Below, one piece after another: positions 35,880-42,795 of a stretch of DNA of 64,000 nucleotides. The notes under the pieces are model-generated. The model did not search any database, was not told where the DNA came from, and was given only the letters and a program-made list of their open reading frames with translations. Position numbers and translations under genes: made by a program. The stretch's first letter is position 1. Every line of letters starts with the position of its first letter. Origin of the DNA: CBDCGJ01 sp965238305 (GTDB lineage Bacteria; Pseudomonadota; Alphaproteobacteria; GCA-2731375); contig CBDEHK010000001.1 of NCBI GenBank assembly GCA_965238305.1, positions 3,968,001 through 4,032,000 on the forward strand, written 5' to 3'.

Positions 35880-36664
35880 GCGAAAATTTGCGAAGATCGA
35901 CAGCACATCCAATGGGCCTGGCAGCGGCGAGAAAAATTGTCACCATCGCTTCCGGCAAAGGTGGGGTCGGTAAAACCTGGCTTTCAGTCAGTTTATGCCA
36001 TGCAATGGCTCAAAATGGTAAGAGGGTGTTACTTTTTGATGGCGATCTTGGCTTGGCGAATGTCGATATTCAACTGGGTCTAAACGTTGAACACGATCTT
36101 GTTGAGGTGGTTTCGGGGAAACTCAGTATGAGAAAGGCGATAACATCTTATAAGGAAGGCGGGTTTTATGTCTTAGCGGGCCGCTCTGGCTCCGGGGTGT
36201 TGGCGGATTTGAACAGAAATCGAATTCGGGAAATGCGTCGAGAACTTATATCCCTCACCAATACTTTCGATCGCATTGTCGTTGATTTAGGAGCCGGCGT
36301 CGAAACGACGGTCCGCGGACTACTACCGAAAGGATCGCAAACCTATGTAGTGACAACTGACGAACCGACATCGTTAACCGACGCCTACGCCTTTATTAAA
36401 ATTGCCACACGCCTAGATCCCGCTTCCAAACCACAAGTTATTGTCAACATGGCGGATAGCCTAGAGAAAGGGCGGCGCACTTACGAGACATTGTTACGCG
36501 CCTGCAATAGTTTCTTGAAATCATCACCAGAATTGGCCGGCGTCGTCCGTCGTGACAGTAAAGTTCGCGATGCCATTCGACGACAAACACCTTATCTTAG
36601 TCGGTTTCCAACAACCACTGTGTCACGCGATATACGAAAAGTTGCCACAGTTGTTTCGAGCTGA
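35876..36664 (+). CDS. flhG: MinD-like ATPase FlhG (FleN)
   Basis: A 262-residue ParA/MinD-family ATPase. The deviant Walker A is ASGKGGVGKTWLS (27-34 core), switch I is LLFDGDLGLANVDIQLGL, and switch II falls in IVVDLGAGVETTVRG. The conserved AYAFIKIATRL and VNMADSLEKGRRTYETL follow, as in FlhG. Together with FlhF it sets flagellar number and place. GGAG is 10 bases upstream, and the ATG overlaps the original flhF stop (ATGA), showing old translational coupling. The C-terminus is of normal length for the family. Confidence 0.92.
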   Translation: MSENLRRSTAHPMGLAAARKIVTIASGKGGVGKTWLSVSLCHAMAQNGKRVLLFDGDLGLANVDIQLGLNVEHDLVEVVSGKLSMRKAITSYKEGGFYVLAGRSGSGVLADLNRNRIREMRRELISLTNTFDRIVVDLGAGVETTVRGLLPKGSQTYVVTTDEPTSLTDAYAFIKIATRLDPASKPQVIVNMADSLEKGRRTYETLLRACNSFLKSSPELAGVVRRDSKVRDAIRRQTPYLSRFPTTTVSRDIRKVATVVSS

Positions 36665-36674
36665 GAACGTATTC

Positions 36675-37085
36675 ATGAATAACCCGCAATCATACCTGCC
36701 GATGCGCCGCGACGACATTAAAACACTTCGCAATAACCGACTAGACTTGGATTATGTCATCATCAGGCGAGAGGTTATGGCTGGGTTATCGATCGCCGGC
36801 GCGCCGCCCGTCAAAGCAAACCTACTTCTTCACTATGTTCCCGATCGCTACGTATTAACATTAACAGACGGTTTGTCGCTGTATCTGCAAGATCTCAGGG
36901 TCGAAGATTGGTGTTCGCTGGAAGATTTGGCGCTGGCAATTTTGGATGATCTCAATAATCAACTTGTACCGCGCTGGCTTCGCACAGATATTGATTTGAA
37001 CGGTCAACACGGCGTGGTCCTGGAAGACAATAAACCAAATTGGAACAATGAAGGGTTGCTGTCACGTTTGAGTTTAAAAGGTTAA
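36675..37085 (+). CDS. Unrecognised small protein in the flagellar operon
   Basis: 136 residues from an ATG 10 bases after the flhG stop (MNNPQSYLPMRRDDIKTLRN). I do not recognise the family. It is soluble-looking, with no signal peptide or membrane helix. The middle, AGAPPVKANLLLHYVPDRYV followed by LTLTDGLSLYLQDLRVEDWC, looks like alternating beta-strands, and LAILDDLNNQLVPRWLR is probably helical. An in-frame open stretch runs back into flhG to 36552, but those codons are flhG in another frame. The spacing and strand say it belongs to the fliF-flhG operon. It converges on fliJ with 6 bases between stops. A role in flagellar or export function is inferred only from location. Confidence 0.7.
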   Translation: MNNPQSYLPMRRDDIKTLRNNRLDLDYVIIRREVMAGLSIAGAPPVKANLLLHYVPDRYVLTLTDGLSLYLQDLRVEDWCSLEDLALAILDDLNNQLVPRWLRTDIDLNGQHGVVLEDNKPNWNNEGLLSRLSLKG

Positions 37086-37091
37086 GGCAAT

Positions 37092-37538
37092 TCAGTTTTC
37101 GTTCGGTTTACTTTCGTCCTGTTTAAAGAAGCGATGCATGTTGAGCGCAAGTTCATCAAGTTCAATCTGATCGCGTCGCGCTTTCTCGGCATCTTCCATT
37201 TTCTGAAGGTGTGCGTCGGTCAGTTCATATTTTTTTGCTTCCTGAAAAACCTCCCGCGCTTCGTCACGAATACCGACGAGAGTATCTTTCGCAACTGCCA
37301 GCTCATGATCCAATTCATCGCGCCGTAGAATCAATTTTTGGGCGTAAGCACCAAAGAATCCTTGCATGTTTTCCAGAACCTTACTCAATTCGACCTCATT
37401 CGCAAATTCGTCGCCTAGCGCGTTTTGACGTTCTTCCACTTCTTCGCGTATTATTTCAGCGTCGGCAATTTCCCGGCGCTTTTCATCCAATTCGTGCCGA
37501 TGTAACCGAATCAACGCATTCAAACCGCGACGTTTCAA
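37092..37538 (-). CDS. fliJ: Flagellar export protein FliJ
   Basis: 148 residues, almost entirely heptad-patterned and charged (EKRREIADAEIIREEVEERQ, then ILRRDELDHELAVAKDTL), fitting FliJ, the coiled-coil central stalk of the FliI ATPase ring and escort for export chaperones. It starts at a TTG that overlaps the TGA of fliI (TTGA), with GGGAG 8 bases upstream. No ATG is available near the start, so the TTG is needed. fliI-fliJ coupling is the normal arrangement. Confidence 0.88.
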   Translation of the reverse strand: MKRRGLNALIRLHRHELDEKRREIADAEIIREEVEERQNALGDEFANEVELSKVLENMQGFFGAYAQKLILRRDELDHELAVAKDTLVGIRDEAREVFQEAKKYELTDAHLQKMEDAEKARRDQIELDELALNMHRFFKQDESKPNEN

Positions 37539-38860
37539 GACTCCGGCTCCCGAAAATCAACAATCTCGGCTAACAACGCGTAGCAATCAGCCAGATTGGT
37601 TGCTTCGTCTTTTCGTTGCGACAAAAATTCCTCTAGCGCGGCGTGATATCGAATTGCCTCATCAACTTCGGGATCACTTCCGGCCCGATAGGCACCCAGG
37701 CGGATCAATTCTTCCATATTTTCATATGTCGCCATAAGACGTCGGGCAAAGCCAATTAATTGGTTTTGGTCTTCGCTGTTACAGTCGGGCATGGTTCGAG
37801 AGACACTACGTAACACATTGATCGCCGGATAACGACCACGTTCACTAATGTTTCTATCAAGGACAATATGGCCATCCAAGATTGCTCGAACCGCGTCGGC
37901 TACAGGCTCGTTGTGATCGTCCCCTTCAACCAAAACCGTGAACAGGCCGGTGATTGTGCCTACGTCGGTTCCTGGTCCGGCCCGTTCCAACAATCGCGGT
38001 AATTCCGCAAACACCGAAGGTGTATAACCCTTGCTTGCCGGCGGCTCCCCGCCGGACAAACCGATTTCGCGTTGCGACATGGCAAATCGCGTAACACTAT
38101 CGATCAAGCACAGGACGTTTTTGTCGAGGTCGCGAAAATACTCAGCCAACGTCAACGTCAAATATGCCGATTGACGCCGCATTAAAGCTGGCTCATCTGA
38201 TGTCGCTACTACTACTACACTTCGACGCAGCCCCTCTTCACCCAGATCATCTTCGATGAACTCTTGTAACTCCCGGCCGCGTTCGCCGATCAAACCTATC
38301 ACGGATATATCCGCAGCCGTATTTCGGGCCAGCATCGACAACAATATCGACTTGCCAACGCCGGAACCGGCAAATATGCCCATGCGTTGACCAAGACAAC
38401 ATGTAAGGAAGGTATTTATTGCGCGCACGCCCAAATCGACTTTTCCCTGTACGCGTTTGCGCGCGTGGGCCGGGAGCGGCGCGCCACGCAACGGATGCGC
38501 GACTGGGCCGCGCTGCAATGGCCCCTTACCATCGATTGGTTGGCCCATGGCGTTGATCACACGTCCTAGCCAAGACCGATCCGGATAGACCACCGGTTCC
38601 AACTCAGCCAACCAAGCCCGGCAGCCGGCGCCAATGCCATCTAACTGCCCAAACGGCATTAGGATTGCCGTTTCGCCGCGAAAGCCAACGACTTCGGCAC
38701 TTAAGAGCTGCCCATTTCTAGTTTCGATATTGCATCGCGCGCCAACGCTCAGGGCGCGCCCAATCCCGGACACTTCCATTCTCAAGCCTTGGACAGAACT
38801 AACTGTGCCGAAAATTTTCAGTGCAGACAGTTCTTCGATTTCGTCAATCGTTGTTTGCAT
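37535..38860 (-). CDS. fliI: Flagellum-specific ATPase FliI
   Basis: A 441-residue F1-beta-like ATPase of the flagellar export apparatus. Walker A is GIFAGSGVGKS (161-171), and the Walker B region includes NVLCLIDSVTRFAMSQREIG. GLSGGEPPASKGYTPSVFAE and RLLERAG are highly conserved in type III secretion ATPases, and GTITGLFTVLVEGDDHNEP follows. The ATG at 38860 has no evident ribosome-binding site. The gene is divergent from ctrA and overlaps fliJ downstream. Confidence 0.97.
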   Translation of the reverse strand: MQTTIDEIEELSALKIFGTVSSVQGLRMEVSGIGRALSVGARCNIETRNGQLLSAEVVGFRGETAILMPFGQLDGIGAGCRAWLAELEPVVYPDRSWLGRVINAMGQPIDGKGPLQRGPVAHPLRGAPLPAHARKRVQGKVDLGVRAINTFLTCCLGQRMGIFAGSGVGKSILLSMLARNTAADISVIGLIGERGRELQEFIEDDLGEEGLRRSVVVVATSDEPALMRRQSAYLTLTLAEYFRDLDKNVLCLIDSVTRFAMSQREIGLSGGEPPASKGYTPSVFAELPRLLERAGPGTDVGTITGLFTVLVEGDDHNEPVADAVRAILDGHIVLDRNISERGRYPAINVLRSVSRTMPDCNSEDQNQLIGFARRLMATYENMEELIRLGAYRAGSDPEVDEAIRYHAALEEFLSQRKDEATNLADCYALLAEIVDFREPES

Positions 38861-39109
38861 GCGCGACGACTAACAGGATCAATTGGCTTAATAATTTAGC
38901 GCGACAAGAAAAGTCGCCCGTTTCACGATCTAACATTAAATCGTTTTATCAGAGCATTCGTAAACAATTCATAAATCTGGTGGTTAATCGATTCAAAAGT
39001 TAATAAAATTGTCGCTTGTTTGCTTTTTGTTAACCTTTTCAGATTAACTATATATGTTAATAAGACCGACGATTTGGGATCAATTAGGTTTAGATTGGGG
39101 AATTAGAAA
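38861..39109. promoter_or_regulatory. Divergent control region between fliI and ctrA, rich in TTAA, with a GANTC site
   Basis: 249 bases contain seven TTAA tetramers (38888, 38936, 38984, 39000, 39030, 39044, 39057). None forms an exact TTAA-N7-TTAA CtrA box; spacings are N12, N10 and N9. GATTC at 38990-38994 is a GANTC (CcrM-type methylation) site between two TTAA, about 116 bases before the ctrA start. TGTCGCT near 39009 is one base from the reported SciP motif TGTCGCG. In Caulobacter the ctrA promoter region also carries a GANTC and CtrA sites. Next to fliI is a 15-mer (38865-38879) that recurs upstream of cheA. Confidence 0.45.
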
Positions 39110-39805
39110 ATGCGTGTGCTACTTATTGAAGATGACGTCTCATTGGCAAAAAGCGTCGAACTCATGCTCTCCGCAGAAGGATTTAATATCTATACGACAG
39201 ACCTTGGTGAAGAAGGTCTGGATTTGGGAAAATTGTATGATTACGACATAATCCTTCTCGATCTGAATTTGCCGGATATGCACGGTTACGATGTTTTGAA
39301 AAGCCTGCGAACATCAAAGATTGAAACACCCATTCTCATTCTTTCTGGCATGGCAGAACCGGACGACAAAGTCCGCGCCCTCGGAATTGGAGCCGACGAT
39401 TATGTCACCAAGCCATTCGACAAGCGTGAATTGGTTGCCCGCATCCATGCGATCGTTCGCCGCTCAAAAGGGCATGCACAATCGGTGATCAAGACCGGTC
39501 GTTTGCTTGTGAATTTGGACGCCCGCAGCGTCACAGTCGACGATCAACCGCTGCATCTGACCGGCAAAGAATACGCCATGTTGGAACTGCTGAGTTTGCG
39601 GAAGAGTACGACGCTAACCAAGGAAATGTTCCTCAATCATCTTTACGGCGGACTGGACGAGCCGGAATTGAAAATCATCGACGTCTTTATTTGCAAACTT
39701 CGTAAGAAACTTTCCGCCGCAACCGGTGGTGATCACTATATCGAAACCGTTTGGGGCCGTGGTTATGTCCTGCGCGATCCTCAAGAAGAAACCGCCGCCG
39801 CCTGA
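39110..39805 (+). CDS. ctrA: Cell-cycle master response regulator CtrA
   Basis: A 231-residue OmpR-type regulator. The receiver has MRVLLIEDDVSLAKSVELML, phospho-acceptor Asp51 (IILLDLNLPDMHGYD), the switch Ser/Thr region ILILSGMAEPDDKVRALGIG and K in DDYVTKPFDKRELVARI. The winged helix ends ELKIIDVFICKLRKKLSAA...YIETVWGRGYVLRDP. The whole reads as CtrA rather than another OmpR protein. The C-terminus is ...EETAAA, and a terminal Ala-Ala is the ClpXP degron of Caulobacter CtrA. GGGGA precedes the ATG by 8 bases. It is phosphorylated through CckA-ChpT; chpT is 6.5 kb away. CtrA controls motility and, in some lineages, replication and division. Confidence 0.98.
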   Translation: MRVLLIEDDVSLAKSVELMLSAEGFNIYTTDLGEEGLDLGKLYDYDIILLDLNLPDMHGYDVLKSLRTSKIETPILILSGMAEPDDKVRALGIGADDYVTKPFDKRELVARIHAIVRRSKGHAQSVIKTGRLLVNLDARSVTVDDQPLHLTGKEYAMLELLSLRKSTTLTKEMFLNHLYGGLDEPELKIIDVFICKLRKKLSAATGGDHYIETVWGRGYVLRDPQEETAAA

Positions 39806-39854
39806 TCGGCACACCGCAAGCGAAGTAAAATCGTCTGCGAATGCCTGAACAATT

Positions 39855-39883
39855 TAGCCGCATCGACAATGTCGGTGCGGCTA
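39855..39883 (+). terminator. Intrinsic terminator after ctrA
   Basis: A 13-bp stem TAGCCGCATCGAC / GTCGGTGCGGCTA (one T-G pair) with an AAT loop, followed by TAATTTTG, 50 bases after the ctrA stop. It may also stop the convergent cheR transcript. Confidence 0.75.
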
Positions 39884-39943
39884 TAATTTTGTGTGAAGAT
39901 CGTTGAAATCGAGATTTCGTGGACCGGGCAATTTTTCAAGATT

Positions 39944-40753
39944 TCATTTGGCTTTTTCGTAAACGCCTCTTTGCCCAACCACGGGCTTCAAGGCATCCGT
40001 GATACCCATCACCGTTTCGGCTGCGCCAAGGAACAGATATCCGTCATCCGTCAATATGTTCGAAATGCGACCGAGCACCTCAGATTTTGTGGGTTGATCA
40101 AAGTATATCAGGACGTTGCGGCAGAAAATGATGTCAAATCTACCAAGTGAAGCAAAACTGTCCAAAAGATTGAATTCCCGGTATTTCACCATCGCCCGAA
40201 TAGCTGAATCGATTTGCCAATTTTCGTTAACCTGCGTGAAATAATTCATCAATTGCGTGATTGGCAGGCCGCGCTGAACTTCAAATTGCGAATAGATACC
40301 GGTTTTTGCCTTTTCCAATACTTCCGTTGACAAATCCGTGCCTAAGATTTCGGTCCGCCAGCCATTTAATTTTATCTTTTCATCTTTAAGAATCATCGCC
40401 AGGGTATAAGGTTCCTGCCCGGTGGATGAAGCGGCACTCCATATTCTCAAATTTTTGTTGGTCCTCGTTTCCAACATCTTTGGCAGGACATAGGAATGAA
40501 ATATTTCAAAAGGTTTGCCATCACGATAAAAGAACGATTCATTTGTGGTCATTGCTTCTGTAATCGATTTGAGCAACGGTTCGGCCTTCGTGCGCCGCAC
40601 TTCAGTCACTAGATCATCCAGGGTTTCCAGGCCGAGTTTTCTTGCGATCGGCGTCAATCGGCTTTCAAGTAAATAGATCTTATCTTCATTCAAAGCCAAC
40701 CCAGATCGTTTCATCAATATATCCGAGAGAAGTCGAAAATCTTCTGGCCTCAT
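39944..40753 (-). CDS. cheR: Chemotaxis protein methyltransferase CheR
   Basis: A 269-residue enzyme that methylates glutamates of chemoreceptors with S-adenosylmethionine. Family signs are TEAMTTNESFFYRDGKPFEI, LRIWSAASSTGQEPYTLAMI (SAM site), ILGTDLSTEVLEKAKTGIY, VKYREFNLLD and FDIIFCRNVLIYFDQPTK. Its ATG overlaps the cheB TGA (ATGA), so the two opposing enzymes are co-translated. It is the last gene of the che operon and converges on ctrA. Confidence 0.97.
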   Translation of the reverse strand: MRPEDFRLLSDILMKRSGLALNEDKIYLLESRLTPIARKLGLETLDDLVTEVRRTKAEPLLKSITEAMTTNESFFYRDGKPFEIFHSYVLPKMLETRTNKNLRIWSAASSTGQEPYTLAMILKDEKIKLNGWRTEILGTDLSTEVLEKAKTGIYSQFEVQRGLPITQLMNYFTQVNENWQIDSAIRAMVKYREFNLLDSFASLGRFDIIFCRNVLIYFDQPTKSEVLGRISNILTDDGYLFLGAAETVMGITDALKPVVGQRGVYEKAK

Positions 40754-41877
40754 AATCGGCCCCCCTCATAGATTTTCGAAATTGCCGACGGAATTTTTTC
40801 TAACGGCAGGACTGCCGAGCACAAGCCAGCCTTCGAGACCGCCCCAGGCATACCCCAAACAATGCTTGTGTCCTCGTCCTGGGCAATAATCGTGCCGCCG
40901 CTCGCAGATACGACTTCCGATCCCTTCAAACCGTCTTGACCCATACCCGTCAATATGACGCCTAACACAGCGGGGCCGAAGCAGTGCGAGAGGCTGAAAA
41001 ACATTGGATCGACCGCAGGACGGCAATAATTCACCTGGTCGTTTTGATTTAGGCTAATTGTATGATTAGACCCTTGCTTACGCACTTCCATATGATAATC
41101 GCCTGGCGCGATGTAGATGTGACCGTTTTGCAGGATTTCGCCATCCTGTCCTTCCTGACATGGCAAACCTGAGGCCCGTGCCAAATGTTCAGCAAAAATC
41201 GTCGTAAACGTTGCCGGCATGTGCTGGGTAATAACTATTGGAACCTTGCCGATACTCTTCAAGCTTTTGAAGACAGCGAACAATGCTTGTGGTCCACCTG
41301 TCGAACTACCGATCCCGATTATTTTCGGCGACACGAGAGATTGCGATTTATAGTTTATTTCACTACGTTGCCGCGAAATAGCTGCAGCCGGGGCTACTTT
41401 GGACGGCATGCGTTGCGGCGAAGAATTTGGTCGGGTGGATCGGATCGACCGTCGCGCTTGTCCTAGGGCTCGGACTTTTTCAACTAGATCGTGTTGGAAA
41501 CCACCCTTGTCGTGCAATTCAGATTTCGCAATAGGCTTCGTGAGATAGTCAGACGCACCGAGCTCTAAAGCACGTAAACTAATGTTGGCATTTCTTCGGG
41601 TCAGCGATGACGACATTATGATCTTGGCATCTTTATCGATTTCCAAAATTTTCTGCAATGCTTCAATGCCGTCGAGCACGGGCATTTCGACGTCCATCAC
41701 GACGACGTCCGGACCATGTGCACTATAGTCTTCTACTGCTTTCTGCCCGTTGGCGGCAGACGCCACCACTTCAATATCAGATTGGGTTTCCAACCATCGC
41801 GATACAAGCCCGCGGATGACCGCAGAATCATCTACGACCATAACGCGAACTGGAAAATTTGTAGGATTATTCAACAC
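40750..41877 (-). CDS. cheB: Chemoreceptor glutamate methylesterase CheB
   Basis: 375 residues: a receiver domain with VMVVDDSAVIRGLV and Asp62 (VVVMDVEMPVLDG), a Ser/Arg-rich linker (about 140-180), then the methylesterase domain with IGIGSSTGGPQALF (catalytic Ser), VITQHMPATFTTIF (His219) and LTGMGQDGLKGSE (Asp). It demethylates and deamidates receptors when phosphorylated by CheA. The start at 41877 is GTG with GGAG about 10 bases upstream. It lies 37 bases after cheY. Confidence 0.96.
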   Translation of the reverse strand: MLNNPTNFPVRVMVVDDSAVIRGLVSRWLETQSDIEVVASAANGQKAVEDYSAHGPDVVVMDVEMPVLDGIEALQKILEIDKDAKIIMSSSLTRRNANISLRALELGASDYLTKPIAKSELHDKGGFQHDLVEKVRALGQARRSIRSTRPNSSPQRMPSKVAPAAAISRQRSEINYKSQSLVSPKIIGIGSSTGGPQALFAVFKSLKSIGKVPIVITQHMPATFTTIFAEHLARASGLPCQEGQDGEILQNGHIYIAPGDYHMEVRKQGSNHTISLNQNDQVNYCRPAVDPMFFSLSHCFGPAVLGVILTGMGQDGLKGSEVVSASGGTIIAQDEDTSIVWGMPGAVSKAGLCSAVLPLEKIPSAISKIYEGGRL

Positions 41878-41914
41878 GCCCGGCTAGCTCCACAAATCGT
41901 ACGCGGAAGCCCAA

Positions 41915-42280
41915 TTAGAGCAAGCCGACTTGATTGAATTTCGTCTCAATAATATCGCGATCGAACGGCTTCATAATATATTCATTTGCACCGGCATCCA
42001 TTGCCGCCTGAATATGCGCCATATCGTTTTCAGTCGTGCAGAACACGACGATCGGCTGATCACCACCGCTGGTACTGCGTAGTGCTTGCAAGAATTCGAT
42101 TCCATTCATGATGGGCATATTCCAATCCAGCAACACGGCATCTGGTATACTTGCTTGACAGGCCTGCAACGCTTCCTGGCCGTCAGCTGCCTCCAAGACC
42201 TCGAATTCAAGAGACTCTAGAATCCGCCTGGCAACCATCCGAATTACCTTAGAATCATCAACAACCAAGCAGGACTTCAT
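41915..42280 (-). CDS. cheY: Chemotaxis response regulator CheY
   Basis: A 121-residue single receiver domain: SCLVVDDSKVIRMVARRILE, phospho-acceptor Asp52 (VLLDWNMPIMNGIEFL), switch Thr in VVFCTTENDMAHI and Lys in YIMKPFDRDIIETKF. The ATG at 42280 is chosen because GGAGAG lies 7 bases upstream; the frame is open 21 bases further. It carries the signal from CheA to the motor switch. It is in the che operon between cheW and cheB. Confidence 0.95.
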   Translation of the reverse strand: MKSCLVVDDSKVIRMVARRILESLEFEVLEAADGQEALQACQASIPDAVLLDWNMPIMNGIEFLQALRSTSGGDQPIVVFCTTENDMAHIQAAMDAGANEYIMKPFDRDIIETKFNQVGLL

Positions 42281-42321
42281 ATTCGAACTCTCCACAAACA
42301 ATAGAACTAAATCCCGCGTCT

Positions 42322-42795
42322 TTATGCGGCGGCACTCACATTCGCGAACGCGAGCAATCTAGAAACCTCCAACACCACCAATAGGTTCCCATCTAAGCGA
42401 TAAATGCCTGCCGATACTTCGCGCCAGCGTGCGTCCAAAGTCGGCGGGTTACGTTCATAGCTTGCAGTTGGAACACTCAAAACTTCGCCAATCTTATCGA
42501 TCAGAAAACTGTATAATTCGCCATGAAAATCGACGACTATACTCATTGATTTCTCACGATCAGCCGCTTCCAACCCTAAGCGTTGGCGCAAGTCAATCGC
42601 AGTTACGATACGCCCCCGCAGGTTCAACGCACCGGCGATTTCCGTTGGGGCTAACGGCACATATGCCAATTTTTGCGGCCCAAGAACGTCTTGCACTGCC
42701 AAGACCTCGATCCCAAAAAGTTGTCCGCCGATACTCGCTGTTACATATTCTTGCGAGTCTGTTCTTCCATTGAGTTGGTCAAAATCCTGGGTCAT
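42322..42795 (-). CDS. cheW: Chemotaxis coupling protein CheW
   Basis: A 157-residue single CheW domain: EYVTASIGGQLFGIEVLAVQ, then VPLAPTEIAGALNLRGRIVT with AIDLRQRLGL, and DKIGEVLSVPTASYERNP. It links receptors to CheA. The ATG overlaps the cheA TGA (ATGA). The gene order cheA-cheW-cheY-cheB-cheR is compact. Confidence 0.96.
   Translation of the reverse strand: MTQDFDQLNGRTDSQEYVTASIGGQLFGIEVLAVQDVLGPQKLAYVPLAPTEIAGALNLRGRIVTAIDLRQRLGLEAADREKSMSIVVDFHGELYSFLIDKIGEVLSVPTASYERNPPTLDARWREVSAGIYRLDGNLLVVLEVSRLLAFANVSAAA

Noticed and set aside
36552..36674. N-terminal extension of the unrecognised flagellar gene into flhG
   Set aside because: These codons are the conserved C-terminus of FlhG in another frame, and an ATG after the flhG stop is available.
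38861..39109. CtrA-binding boxes (TTAA-N7-TTAA) upstream of ctrA
   Set aside because: Seven TTAA are present, but the pairwise spacings are N12, N10, N9 or larger; none is N7, and one-half matches are expected in such AT-rich DNA.
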